In this document: in pieces, positions 40,684 through 48,919 of the stretch
How positions within the stretch are numbered: position 1 is the stretch's first letter
Layout of the letters: the number at the start of each line of letters is the position of its first letter
Source of the DNA: CADEEX01 sp964577955
GTDB taxonomy: Bacteria > Acidobacteriota > Vicinamibacteria > Vicinamibacterales > CAVVIG01
DNA: 64,000 nt
Direction: 5' to 3'
Assembly: GCA_964577955.1 (NCBI GenBank)
Contig: CAZOAZ010000001.1
Location: 1 to 64,000, forward strand
Position numbers and translations under genes: made by a program
The notes under the pieces: generated by a model
What the model saw: the letters and a program-made list of their open reading frames with translations, nothing else
Databases searched by the model: none
What the model was told of the DNA's origin: nothing

Positions 40684-42078
40684 CTACGGCATCGCGCCGC
40701 AATAACAGCGCAGGCCGGCGGCTCGTTCCATCATCGCTGGGGCCAGCGCGGCGCGGCCGATCCTGATCGGTGTCGCGCCCGCCTGGCCATAGGCCTTGAC
40801 GGCCGCGGCGTCGAGGGCGGGAATCCCCCAGGCCGCGTAGAGCAGCGACGAACGGCCTCGAACCCTTGCCGCCAGCACGTTGCAGTAGCTGATGTCGCGG
40901 ACTCCAGCGACGCTCTCGTTCAGTGCGCGCGTTCGGAGATCGGGCACTGAGACCACGCGATACCCGCGCGCGATCAACGCGTCGCGGTACTGCTGCAAGC
41001 GGCGCGCGCGTTGACGGGCGCCGGTGCGATACTCCTGCACGATCAGCTTGCGGACGCGACTCGGCGACTCGAGATACGAAGGCCGCTCCAGCGCGCGACT
41101 GGCGAGCGCCGCCGGCAGCAGCGACAAGCCGAGGCGTTCGTCAGCGACGAGCGCGGTCGGCTCCGAAGCTCCGACCAACGCGACGTCGAGATCGATGTGA
41201 TAGGACGCCTGCCCTGAAGGCCGCATGCCTTCGTACTCGTCGTCCACGCGTCCAGCGGCGGGATCGCCCAGCACCGTGATCGCATGTCCGAATTCCGCGG
41301 ACAGGAGTTTCGTCACCTCGTCGATCGAGAGGCCAAGGCGGCTGACGTTTTCGGCAATCGTGTCTGCGCCGACGGCGAGCGTCCGCCCGTCGAAGAGAAT
41401 ATTGCCGGCCTGCCAGTGCAGGCGCGATTGCATCACGCGCACACCGAGCGTCCGCTCCGCGGCGCGTCGGTCCAACGCCTCGGCTTTGTCGCGATGGTCA
41501 GGCGGGAGCCGTCTGGGAACGAAGAGGACTGGACGGTCGCGCCGGTCGCGAGCCGCAAGCGCCGAATCGCGGGCAAAGAGGCTGCCGAAGTCCACCGCGA
41601 CAAAGCGCACGTGCGGAAGCGGGCCAAACAGATTGGACGCCGCGCGCCGCAAGCTGCGCGGGTCGTGCACCGAATCGACGAGGACGGCGATCGGTGTCGA
41701 ACGGTCGAGCGTGTTCCGGAGATCGTGCAGGAGGTTGAAGAGCAGCGCGGCGCCGCTGAGGCGCGGCGACACATGCAGCCGGAGCCCCGGGAGCGCGCGG
41801 TCGATCCGATCGGGCGACAGCCGCAGGCCGAGCGATCGCGGAGTGAAATGGTTGGCCGAGCCTTCACGCCAGTGCGGAAAGGCGGCCAGCAGATCGACAG
41901 GAAGTCGGAGACTGCGCAAGCCGTCCACGTCGACGGCGAGCTCGCGTGCGAGAGTCGAGGCGAGGGTGACGAGGTGTATCCGGCCCAGTTCGCGGGCAAC
42001 GAGCGTGAGCAGGCCGGCGACCGTCCCGGCGTGGCGAAGAGCGCGCCCGGCCGACGCCGGGCCGAGCTCACTCTTCAA
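40684..42078 (-). CDS. Peptidyl-arginine/agmatine deiminase-like protein
   Basis: The 464-residue protein uses a TTG start; no ATG or GTG is in frame nearby, and a TAA lies 18 codons upstream. The last 300 residues follow the guanidino-modifying (PAD-type) layout: LHWQAGNILFDGRTLAVGAD for the usual EGGN strand, SYHIDLDVALVG for the His-x-Asp element, SYCNVLAARVRGRSSLLYAA, and a late GLRCYCGAMP where the catalytic Cys sits. The EGGN acidic residue appears as Gln here. The N-terminal 170 residues are unlike known deiminases. Likely hydrolysis of a guanidino group; substrate unknown. Confidence 0.6.
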   Translation of the reverse strand: MKSELGPASAGRALRHAGTVAGLLTLVARELGRIHLVTLASTLARELAVDVDGLRSLRLPVDLLAAFPHWREGSANHFTPRSLGLRLSPDRIDRALPGLRLHVSPRLSGAALLFNLLHDLRNTLDRSTPIAVLVDSVHDPRSLRRAASNLFGPLPHVRFVAVDFGSLFARDSALAARDRRDRPVLFVPRRLPPDHRDKAEALDRRAAERTLGVRVMQSRLHWQAGNILFDGRTLAVGADTIAENVSRLGLSIDEVTKLLSAEFGHAITVLGDPAAGRVDDEYEGMRPSGQASYHIDLDVALVGASEPTALVADERLGLSLLPAALASRALERPSYLESPSRVRKLIVQEYRTGARQRARRLQQYRDALIARGYRVVSVPDLRTRALNESVAGVRDISYCNVLAARVRGRSSLLYAAWGIPALDAAAVKAYGQAGATPIRIGRAALAPAMMERAAGLRCYCGAMP

Positions 42079-42132
42079 TGCGCGAACTGCGTCGACGAGG
42101 TGACGAATTGGCGTCCCGCTGACCGGCCCGGT

Positions 42133-42258
42133 TTACTTGCGGGTCCGAATCGTCTTGCCGCGTCCGGCCTTGACCTTTCCGGCCCGTTCAACGAGCGGAG
42201 ACAGATCGCGAGCGGGGGATTTCAGCGACTTCTTCGGCGCCGCGGTTTTCTTCTGCAT
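42133..42258 (-). CDS. Small Lys-rich protein, 41 residues
   Basis: ATG at 42258, with GGAG 8 bases upstream, opens a 41-residue frame ending at TAA 42133-42135. The product is strongly basic (QKKTAAPKKSLKSPARDLSP, then GKVKAGRGKTIRTRK) and may bind nucleic acid. It is in the same frame as the deiminase-like gene 54 bases downstream, separated only by this stop. No family is recognised. Confidence 0.5.
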   Translation of the reverse strand: MQKKTAAPKKSLKSPARDLSPLVERAGKVKAGRGKTIRTRK

Positions 42259-42342
42259 GAGGGCTCCTCTGGTTGATCCGCAATGGCGGAGCGATTATGC
42301 CACCAGCGGCTATCGCCCGCCAGACAAAGGGGCCCGGGTGCT

Positions 42343-42687
42343 TCAGACCGCCCGGGCCGCTGCGATGTCGTACGCCGTGAAACTGCGCTCCAGCAATCCG
42401 CAGCTCCGTACGGCAGCCCGCCAGGGCTCGATGTGCGGTGCCGTGAGATGCCTGGCGAGGGCATCGTGGTCCGGCCAGAGCTCGGTGAAGCGAATCAGTC
42501 CCGGATCGAACGGATCGACGGCGGCATCGTATGCGACGCATCCGTCGTGTTGGTACGTGGCCTCCACCAGCTTTCGCAGATGCGGAAGTACCTCCGACAT
42601 CCGTTCGGGCGGAAATCTGACGGTGCCGATGACGGCGACTGTGGGATTCAACGGTGGCTCCTCGAGCGACGGGTTCCTTGGTGCCAT
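42343..42687 (-). CDS. Antibiotic biosynthesis monooxygenase (ABM) domain protein
   Basis: From the ATG at 42687 the protein has 114 residues; an earlier start at 42726 is possible. It is one ABM (dimeric alpha/beta barrel) domain: VAVIGTVRFPPERMSEVLPH, LVEATYQHDGCVAYDAAVDP, FTELWPDHDALARHL and HIEPWRAAV. Such small enzymes oxidise quinols or act as heme or aldehyde monooxygenases without cofactor. It lies between the small Lys-rich gene and a secreted-protein gene, all on one strand. Substrate unknown. Confidence 0.8.
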   Translation of the reverse strand: MAPRNPSLEEPPLNPTVAVIGTVRFPPERMSEVLPHLRKLVEATYQHDGCVAYDAAVDPFDPGLIRFTELWPDHDALARHLTAPHIEPWRAAVRSCGLLERSFTAYDIAAARAV

Positions 42688-42773
42688 CGTCGAACGGCGC
42701 CGCGCAAATGGCAAGCGGCGCGACAAGACGACTGCCGAGTACCAGCCGGCGCATTCAACACCAGCAGCCGCGA

Positions 42774-43793
42774 TCAGGGCTTGCGCGGCGGATGCTGTTC
42801 CTCATACCGCGCACCACGCAGCGTGTCCAGCAAGCCGTAGTTTCCCTCGTGGCACGCGTACTCGTACATCTGCTCGCTGGATCGGATCATCGGAAACGTC
42901 GCCGTCCACGGGCGGGTGAAGGCGGTCGGATTGTCGATCGTGAACTCGTACCTGAGCGTGTTCGCGTCGATGAGCGACAACCGTTCGATGACCGTCAGAT
43001 GCTCGTCCGATCCCCTGAACGGTGTGCGATCGCTGAAGTTCGTCGTCTCGACGATCAGCGTGTCGCCCTCCCAGCGTCCGCGCGAGTCGCCGAGCCACGG
43101 GCGGAGCGCCGCCGTCAGGTGCGGCCGCCCGTCCATGGGGATGATGCGCGCGTCGTGGATCATCTCTGTTTCGAGTACCACCGCCTGGCCGGTCTGAACG
43201 ACGCGCAAGTTGTTGTTGTACGGACCCGGGAGGAGCGGGGGACCGGCGCTGAAGATGAGACATCGCTCGCCGAGGTTCCTGTCCTCGGGACCGTCGTCTT
43301 GTTTGCCGCGCCGCTCGGCCTGCCGCGCCGCGACGCTGGCGCGCCGCTCAGGCGTCAGTGCCGGGATGCGGCCATCGGGTGGATCGCTGATGAGAGAGGT
43401 GCGGAGATCCCCGAGCAGCGTCATGCCGTAGTCCAGCCAGCTTGGCGGGTGTACGGCGACGGTGTTGCCGATCCGTTCGGCGTTGCGCCGCTCGAAGTCA
43501 GCGGCTTCCTCCTTCGTGAAGAAGGCCTTGTTCGCCAACTCACGCGGCCGCTCGAGCGGCGTCGCGGTGCGGTAGTCCCAGACGCCTTGCAGGTCCGGCT
43601 TGCCGTCGGGCGTTCGCGGCAGCGGCGCCGCGCGGCGTGGCGCGGAGGCGGTCGACGTGGCGGTCTGGGCCAAGGCCGGCGCCGTTTGTACCGTGACTGC
43701 CGCCACCAGCAGAATCCGCGTCAGGAGCGCCGCGTGACCAGGAGTCTTGATCGGTCCAAATCCTTGCGAATGAGTCACATTTTGCTCCGGCAA
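42774..43793 (-). CDS. Secreted protein of unknown function, paralog of 52370-53263
   Basis: The 339-residue protein has a signal peptide (LTRILLVAAVTVQTAPALAQ), then a Pro/Ala linker and RTPDGKPDLQGVWDYRTATP, a strand pattern shared with the protein at 52370-53263. Other shared blocks are LISDPPDGRIPALTPE, the ILVVETTNF-like VETTNFSDRT, IPMDGRPHL and YACHEGNYGL near the C-terminus. I know this family mainly from Acidobacteria, where it is multicopy and unnamed. It could bind or process an extracellular substrate, but no catalytic motif is recognisable. Confidence 0.7.
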   Translation of the reverse strand: MPEQNVTHSQGFGPIKTPGHAALLTRILLVAAVTVQTAPALAQTATSTASAPRRAAPLPRTPDGKPDLQGVWDYRTATPLERPRELANKAFFTKEEAADFERRNAERIGNTVAVHPPSWLDYGMTLLGDLRTSLISDPPDGRIPALTPERRASVAARQAERRGKQDDGPEDRNLGERCLIFSAGPPLLPGPYNNNLRVVQTGQAVVLETEMIHDARIIPMDGRPHLTAALRPWLGDSRGRWEGDTLIVETTNFSDRTPFRGSDEHLTVIERLSLIDANTLRYEFTIDNPTAFTRPWTATFPMIRSSEQMYEYACHEGNYGLLDTLRGARYEEQHPPRKP

Positions 43794-44090
43794 GACGACC
43801 GCCCCGCCCGAAATCGCGAGCAGTATAGCTGTCCGCGGCGGGATTTCGTGTTTTCGTGGCGAATTTGGATCGAGTCTCTATGGCGCTTTTGGACCGGTCG
43901 GCAACTGGCCAGAAGCGATCCGGCGGGCGGCTCGGCGCGATGTCCAGCTGGCCGTGCCGAAGCGTCGATGCGTGGTGCTCGAGCATGAGCCGCGGTGTGT
44001 AGGACCCGTCCCGCAGGGTTCTCAATTGATTCGACACCGGGACGGTGGCTTAGGATCGTGACGGATCCTGTCCCTACCGGTGCAGCACGA
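43794..44090. other. Intergenic region, 297 bases, between divergent genes
   Basis: I see no gene. The left part should hold the promoter of the leftward secreted-protein gene. At 44067-44080 the sequence CCTGTCCCTACCGG is half of the hairpin repeat family. No strong -35/-10 pair stands out. Confidence 0.5.
44067..44080. repeat. Half copy of the hairpin repeat
   Basis: CCTGTCCCTACCGG matches the right arm and tail of the copy at 46042-46067 (GCCTGTCCCTACCGG). The left arm is missing. It lies 10 bases before the start of the membrane-protein gene at 44091. Confidence 0.45.
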
Positions 44091-44765
44091 ATGGTTTGGA
44101 TACCGAGACGCAAGGAAATCGACCACCGCACGATGAAGCTCGTGGTCGGCATCGTCGCGCTCAGCTTGCCATTTCTCACGTGGTTCCTCAGCTGGCGCTT
44201 TGGCGGCCCCGCCTTGACTTCGATCAGCGCGGCGTATTGGTCGGGCGGACCGGCGCGCGGCGTCTTTATCGGCTTCCTGTTCGCCATCGCCTCGTTCTTG
44301 CTCGCGTACAACGGCTTCTCGCGGCCTGAAATGATCTCGAGCAAGGTCGCGTCGGTGGCCAGCCTGGGCGTTGCCTTGTTCCCGTGCCAGTGCGACGAAG
44401 CCGGTACGATTTCATCGTCCACCGTGCACTACACATCGGCCGCGACATTGTTCGTCCTGCTCGTCTTCTTCTGCTACTTCTTCTACAAGCGGGCGATCCG
44501 CAAAGGACATCCCGAAGCGATCGCCCGGTCGTGGATCTACGTGGCATCGGGGGTCGCGATCGTCGCGTCGATTGTGGTGCTGGCCGTCAACGGATTGCTG
44601 GAAGACGCGCTGGCCGAGCGGTTCACCAGCCTGAAGTTCTGGGGTGAAGCCACCGGTCTGTTCGCGTTTGGTGTCTCGTGGCTCACGGCCAGCCGGACGC
44701 TGCCGGTGATTACCAAGCCAAGTGAGCGGTTCTCACCGCTCAGGGATGACAATCCTGACGACTAG
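44091..44765 (+). CDS. Polytopic membrane protein, function unknown
   Basis: From the ATG at 44091 the protein has 224 residues; ATG 44133 is an alternative. It has about six membrane segments: LVVGIVALSLPFLTWFLSW, GVFIGFLFAIASFLLAYNGF, SLGVALFPCQCD, ATLFVLLVFFCYFFY, YVASGVAIVASIVVLAVNGL and FGVSWLTAS. A pair of Cys in FPCQCD and the loop STVHYTS are distinctive. It resembles DUF998-type membrane proteins in layout, but I cannot assign a family with certainty. Its 3' end overlaps the hydrolase gene by 20 bases, so the two are coupled. Confidence 0.65.
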   Translation: MVWIPRRKEIDHRTMKLVVGIVALSLPFLTWFLSWRFGGPALTSISAAYWSGGPARGVFIGFLFAIASFLLAYNGFSRPEMISSKVASVASLGVALFPCQCDEAGTISSSTVHYTSAATLFVLLVFFCYFFYKRAIRKGHPEAIARSWIYVASGVAIVASIVVLAVNGLLEDALAERFTSLKFWGEATGLFAFGVSWLTASRTLPVITKPSERFSPLRDDNPDD

Positions 44766-46020
44766 CGAACGGACGTGGCGTCGCGCGCTGGCGCTCGCCG
44801 TCCTCGCTGCGGCCACAGTGTCCGCTCAAGGACCCGTCCCGTCGCAACTTCCACAGCCGAGCGGTCCGTTCGGGATCGGGCGCCGCGGCTATGACTGGAC
44901 GGACGCGTCGCGCCTGGATCCGCTCAGCCCTGAGGTGAACCGGGCGCGACACCTGATGGTGTACGTCTGGTACCCGTCGGAACAGCACACGACGAGCGGA
45001 CTCTATTGGCCGCGGGTTGACCAGATCGATCGGTCGCCGGGCTTCGACCGCTCGAGAGCGGGATCGGTCTGGCCGGCGATCGTCGAGGGGCGGATCACTT
45101 CGCACACGCAGGATCGCACCGCGTTGTCACCGCGCGAGCCGCGCTATCCGCTCGTGATTTTCTCACCCGGCAACGGCACGTCCAGTTTCAGCTATACCGC
45201 CGCCATCGAAGACCTCGTCAGCCACGGCTGCGTGGTCGCGGCCGTCGAGCATCCGTACTCATCTCCCGGCGTGGCGTATGACGACGGGAACGTCGCGCGC
45301 TATGCGGATCGCCGCGTCCTGCTCGGCGATCGACCGGCGAATGTGCCGTACTTCGAAGGCGTCGAGCTCGCGATGCGAGACCAGCGACGGGCCAACGAGG
45401 TTCAGGCAGCGGATCTCGTCTTCGCGCTGAATCAGTTGCGCGACGCGAACGCTTCGGGGATATCACCGTTTGTCGGCCGTCTCGATTTGACTCGGGTGGC
45501 CGCGGTGGGGCACTCGCTGGGCGGGATGAGCGCGATTCGTGCCTGCCAGCTCGACGAGCGCTTCAAGGCCTGCGCGAACCTTGATGGCGGCACGCCGGAC
45601 GGTATCTTCCTTTTCTACCCGGAGATCCGTCCTTGGCCGCAGCCGATCCTGTATGTCGATGCGACGCCGTTGCCGACCTTCACGGATCAGGAGCTCGCGG
45701 CTCGTGGGATCACGCGTGAACAATGGACGCGGAATGTTGAGACGGTCGTCGCGACCCAGGACCGCCAGCTGCGGAGTGGACGGGGAGGAAGCTTCAAGGT
45801 CGTTCTGCGCGCACCCGGCATGAACCACGGCAGTTTCGGCGATGCCGTCTTGTCGGCCGCGGGTGAGGTCGCTCGCGCTCGCGCGCGTCACAACCTCGAG
45901 TTGACCATGAGCGTCACGCGTGCGTTCCTCGAACGCTCGCTCAAGGGTGACAAAAACACGCTGCTCGAGCGGCCGTCGTCGAATGGCGGCGAAATCGTTG
46001 TGACGCGCTACTCCTACTGA
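44746..46020 (+). CDS. Secreted alpha/beta hydrolase (PAF-acetylhydrolase-like)
   Basis: From the ATG at 44746 the protein has 424 residues, with a signal peptide (RRALALAVLAAATVSAQ). RHLMVYVWYPSE and the loop IFSPGNGTSSFSYTAAIEDL, followed by VVAAVEHPY, fit platelet-activating-factor acetylhydrolase and dienelactone hydrolase-like folds. The nucleophile elbow is GHSLGGM, and an acid and His appear late (NHGSFGD). It would cleave short-chain esters or phospholipid-linked acyl groups in the periplasm. Overlaps the upstream membrane-protein gene. Confidence 0.8.
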   Translation: MTILTTSERTWRRALALAVLAAATVSAQGPVPSQLPQPSGPFGIGRRGYDWTDASRLDPLSPEVNRARHLMVYVWYPSEQHTTSGLYWPRVDQIDRSPGFDRSRAGSVWPAIVEGRITSHTQDRTALSPREPRYPLVIFSPGNGTSSFSYTAAIEDLVSHGCVVAAVEHPYSSPGVAYDDGNVARYADRRVLLGDRPANVPYFEGVELAMRDQRRANEVQAADLVFALNQLRDANASGISPFVGRLDLTRVAAVGHSLGGMSAIRACQLDERFKACANLDGGTPDGIFLFYPEIRPWPQPILYVDATPLPTFTDQELAARGITREQWTRNVETVVATQDRQLRSGRGGSFKVVLRAPGMNHGSFGDAVLSAAGEVARARARHNLELTMSVTRAFLERSLKGDKNTLLERPSSNGGEIVVTRYSY

Positions 46021-46041
46021 GCCGCCAAGATGGCGTGAACC

Positions 46042-46067
46042 GACAGGCTAAAGCCTGTCCCTACCGG
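46042..46067. repeat. Hairpin repeat at the shared 3' end of two genes
   Basis: GACAGGCT-AA-AGCCTGTC forms a perfect 8-base stem (46042-46059), followed by CCTACCGG. It lies between the hydrolase stop (46020) and the leftward HAAS gene, whose stop codon (46048-46050) is within the stem. Confidence 0.75.
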
Positions 46068-46815
46068 GCGACAGGGTGTGGTCGAACCGCGGCATGACGG
46101 CAAGGAGCGTAATCCAGGCGACAAAACATTCAAGCGCGGTCAGCAGCAGTCGATCCGGACCGGCGACGATCGACGTGACGATTTGCCGATCGCGCATCAG
46201 CAGGAAGACCTGAATCGTCAGGACATACCCGGCGAAGGTGAGCGCCAGACCGAGGAAGCGCCGCTCGATCCTGATGCACGCGATGCCGAGCGCCGCCATG
46301 ATCGGCACGTTCCAGAAGTGCCAGTTGCGAAGGGTGCCGTACTGCGTCAGCTGCAGTGCGCCGGCCAGCACCGCGTAGATCGCGACGCCGGCGACCACGC
46401 GCGTGAGCGTCACTTTCCGCCGGCTCAGCTCCCAGCCGATGACGGCTGCGATCGACAGCTTGACGACGTTGAGCGCGCGGTGGATGAACCAGGGTTCCGT
46501 CTGCAGGCCATTGCCGTCGAAGCGCACGCCGCTCAGTGACACCAGGAGCAGGCCGGCCACGGCGGCGAGCCCGGCACCCGCGGCCAGTCGCAGCACGGTC
46601 CACACGGCATACTCGGCACGGTAGACGCCGCGAAACGCCGCCACAACGGATCTGTCGCTGCCGAACCGCGCGATCGCCTGTTCGGCGGACACGCCATCAG
46701 CGGCCGCATCGGCGAAATGATCGGTGAGTTCCTGACGGAGATCCCGCCGCCGCCGCGTCGACGGCAGCCGCGCGTCGTAGACGATGCGATCGATCAGGTG
46801 GTTGGAGTCATGCAT
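46048..46815 (-). CDS. HAAS-domain membrane protein
   Basis: The 255-residue protein has a soluble N-terminal helical part (about 1-65: RRRDLRQELTDHFADAAADG, SAEQAIARFGSDRSVVAAFR), the pattern of HAAS signalling domains that accompany PadR regulators. Six or so membrane segments follow (VLRLAAGAGLAAVAGLLLVS, VVKLSIAAVIGWELS, VAGVAIYAVLAGALQ and others). Such proteins are usually transporters or signal partners controlled by the adjacent PadR. Its start is 10 bases after the PadR stop, which supports one transcript. Confidence 0.8.
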   Translation of the reverse strand: MHDSNHLIDRIVYDARLPSTRRRRDLRQELTDHFADAAADGVSAEQAIARFGSDRSVVAAFRGVYRAEYAVWTVLRLAAGAGLAAVAGLLLVSLSGVRFDGNGLQTEPWFIHRALNVVKLSIAAVIGWELSRRKVTLTRVVAGVAIYAVLAGALQLTQYGTLRNWHFWNVPIMAALGIACIRIERRFLGLALTFAGYVLTIQVFLLMRDRQIVTSIVAGPDRLLLTALECFVAWITLLAVMPRFDHTLSPGRDRL

Positions 46816-46825
46816 GACGCACCGC

Positions 46826-47155
46826 TCAGGCGTTGCTCCAGATCGCGCGGAGCGCCGCCGAGATCGCTTCCCACTGCAGACGTTTGGAGCGCGCCGCCTT
46901 CCGGCCTTTGGCGGTGAGGCTGTAGTACTTGCGCTGACGGCCTTCGGGGCTGGGCCGCCACGCGGCCTTGAGCAACCCGCCGCGTTCGAGCTTGTGAAGC
47001 GCAGGGTAGAGGGTGCCCTCCTTCATCTGGAGCGCCCGGGCGCTGCGGCGATGCGCCTCGCGGACGATCTCGTAGCCGTACATCGGCCGCTCGTCGAGCA
47101 GCGACAGCAGCAGCGTGGTGGTCGTGCCGGTCAAAAACTCGCGGTCGTAGTCCAT
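46826..47155 (-). CDS. PadR-family transcriptional regulator
   Basis: From the ATG at 47155 the protein has 109 residues: MDYDREFLTGTTTTLLLSLL, then the winged-helix core ERPMYGYEIVREAHRR, QMKEGTLYPALHKLERGGLL and RKYYSLTAKGRK. PadR proteins are dimeric repressors released by ligands or stress. The HAAS partner gene is 10 bases downstream. A GTGTAAAACAC palindrome lies 8 bases before its start and may be its own operator. Confidence 0.87.
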   Translation of the reverse strand: MDYDREFLTGTTTTLLLSLLDERPMYGYEIVREAHRRSARALQMKEGTLYPALHKLERGGLLKAAWRPSPEGRQRKYYSLTAKGRKAARSKRLQWEAISAALRAIWSNA

Positions 47156-47162
47156 CGAGGCA

Positions 47163-47235
47163 GTGTAAAACACCTGTCAACCAACCCGCCGGCGCCTTGA
47201 CAGCGCGGTGGCGCGACGATAAGGTCTCTTACCTT
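47163..47235. promoter_or_regulatory. Two small palindromes in the PadR/SnoaL divergent gap
   Basis: GTGTAAAACAC (47163-47173) sits just upstream of the PadR start. AAGGT-CTCTT-ACCTT (47221-47235) sits 43 bases before the SnoaL-like start. PadR often represses its own gene from such sites, so both are candidates; sequence alone does not prove binding. Confidence 0.3.
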
Positions 47236-47278
47236 GTTCGGCAAAGTAACTGGACGGGGTGGCCGCGAGGAGTGCGTG

Positions 47279-47803
47279 ATGTCGATACGTGGTGTGAGGC
47301 CAATCCTGGCCGCGGTGTGCGCGTCGCTCCTGCTCGCCGGTGGGACGGTCCACGGACAAGCGGCGCCGGTCGTTGGTGCGGCGGATCCCGAGTCGCTGTT
47401 TACCAGTCCTGATCCAACGCTGCATGCCAATAAACAGGTCGTGATGCACATCATGCGCGACCTGCTCGAGGCCGGCCACTGGGAGGACGCGGCCAAGTAC
47501 CTCACCGACGCCTACATTCAGCACAATCCGAACTTCGCGTCTGGTCGCGAGACGATCGCCCGCGCGTTCGGCGCGCGGCCGTCGCGGCCGATCCCGGATC
47601 GCCACAGCTGGCGGACCAAGGTCGTCTCGGTCACCGCCGAAGGCGATCTCGTCGTCGTCGCCATCGTGCGCGAACTGCCGAATCCTCGGGAGCCGGGCAA
47701 GACCTATACGACAACCTGGTTCGACATGTGGCGAATGAAGGACGGACGCGCCGACGAGCACTGGGATTACGGGACGATCGCGCCGGCCGTGGCGCCGAGA
47801 TAA
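47279..47803 (+). CDS. Exported SnoaL/NTF2-like protein
   Basis: The 174-residue protein starts at ATG 47279, with GAGGAG 8 bases upstream. A signal peptide (VRPILAAVCASLLLAGGTVH) precedes a SnoaL-like domain: RDLLEAGHWEDAAKYLTDAY, IQHNPNFASGRETIARAF, and the closing strand TWFDMWRMKDGRADEHWDY. The IQHNP strand and His/Asp-Trp end match polyketide-cyclase and ester-cyclase relatives. It lies at the head of a run of secreted hydrolases. A hairpin repeat separates it from the next gene. Confidence 0.78.
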   Translation: MSIRGVRPILAAVCASLLLAGGTVHGQAAPVVGAADPESLFTSPDPTLHANKQVVMHIMRDLLEAGHWEDAAKYLTDAYIQHNPNFASGRETIARAFGARPSRPIPDRHSWRTKVVSVTAEGDLVVVAIVRELPNPREPGKTYTTTWFDMWRMKDGRADEHWDYGTIAPAVAPR

Positions 47804-47809
47804 ATGGAA

Positions 47810-47825
47810 TCCGGCTAAAGCCGGA
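47810..47825. repeat. Hairpin repeat between two secreted-protein genes
   Basis: TCCGGCT-AA-AGCCGGA forms a perfect 7-base stem. It shares the AA loop type with 46042 and lies 6 bases after the SnoaL stop, before the ribosome site of the next gene. Confidence 0.65.
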
Positions 47826-47844
47826 CGCCACCGGAGAATGAGTG

Positions 47845-48900
47845 ATGACAACTCGGATCGCGTCGCTCGTCGTAGCAGGGTTCGCACTCGCTTCAACAGC
47901 CAGCGCCGCGGGACGGACGATCGGCAACGTCGCATGTAGCGAGCCGCCGCCGGCGCACTGCGCAATCGGCGCCTGCACGGGCGCGGTGCTCGGCGAGCGC
48001 GGCAACGCGGTCGAGCCAAAAACCGGCCGTCAGTTCTTTCTCGACTTTCCGTGCGACCTGAAGCCGAACGAGCCGGTGATATTCGTCCTCAGTCTCCACG
48101 GCGCCGGCGCGAGCGGCAACTGGCAGCGCCACTATTTTCCGATTCTCGACTACGCCGCGAAGTACCGGCTGGTCATTGCCACGCCGACGGCCGCGGGTTC
48201 GGGCGAAGTCGCCAGCGGACAGGCGCGGTCGGTGCGCATGTGGATTCCGGAGAACGACGATGAATACATCCGCAACGTCGCGGACTGGGTCATCACAAAC
48301 GTCGGGCGCACGAACATCAAGTCGTTCTGGCTGGCCGGGCACTCGCAGGGCGGGATGACCTCGAACCGTCTGGTCTGCACCCCCTTCTTTGCCGCCAAGG
48401 TGGACGGCTGGCTCAGTCTGTCCGGCGGACGCATTGGGGCCGCGACGGTGTCGCCCGACTTCTTCGGGCCAGGCGGTCCGCCGCGGGCGCTGCAGTCCTC
48501 GGATCCGAACGCGCCGCGCCCCGGATTCGGCGCGATGCCGAGCTGCGATATCTCGTACATCTTCACGTCCGGGGAGATGGAGATCACCGGGCTTCCCGGG
48601 GCGTCGCCGATCGCCGAGCGGTATCACTGCAAGCCGCGCGTCCGCCGTGCCGACATCCTCGACGTACAAAAAGGGTACCTAACTGGCGCGACGCCAGGCC
48701 GTCCTGCCAGCTGGGGACGCGACGCGCGGCCCGGCACCGCGCAGGTGTATGAATATCCGAGCTGCGACAGCCATCGGATCGTGTTTGATGTGCTGCGCAT
48801 GGACAAAGGGCACACCGAAGGCCTGGAGCCGAAGGTGACCGAGGCCCTCGTGAGGATGATGGCGTCGGCGCCTGGCGGCAAACTGAAAAAGAACCCCTAA
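47845..48900 (+). CDS. Secreted alpha/beta hydrolase (esterase/PHB-depolymerase-like)
   Basis: From the ATG at 47845 the protein has 351 residues with a signal peptide (TTRIASLVVAGFALASTASA). The fold begins FFLDFPCDLKPNEPVIFVLS, then LHGAGASGNWQRHYFPILDY. The nucleophile elbow is GHSQGGM, and a late Asp and His (SCDSHRIVFD, KGHTEGLEP) can complete the triad. The layout is like LpqC/feruloyl-esterase or polyhydroxybutyrate depolymerase relatives. Conserved Cys pairs (CSEPPPAHCAIGACTG) suggest disulfides. The next gene encodes another exported hydrolase 19 bases on. Confidence 0.8.
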   Translation: MTTRIASLVVAGFALASTASAAGRTIGNVACSEPPPAHCAIGACTGAVLGERGNAVEPKTGRQFFLDFPCDLKPNEPVIFVLSLHGAGASGNWQRHYFPILDYAAKYRLVIATPTAAGSGEVASGQARSVRMWIPENDDEYIRNVADWVITNVGRTNIKSFWLAGHSQGGMTSNRLVCTPFFAAKVDGWLSLSGGRIGAATVSPDFFGPGGPPRALQSSDPNAPRPGFGAMPSCDISYIFTSGEMEITGLPGASPIAERYHCKPRVRRADILDVQKGYLTGATPGRPASWGRDARPGTAQVYEYPSCDSHRIVFDVLRMDKGHTEGLEPKVTEALVRMMASAPGGKLKKNP

Positions 48901-48919
48901 CGGGGAAGGAGTCACGACG

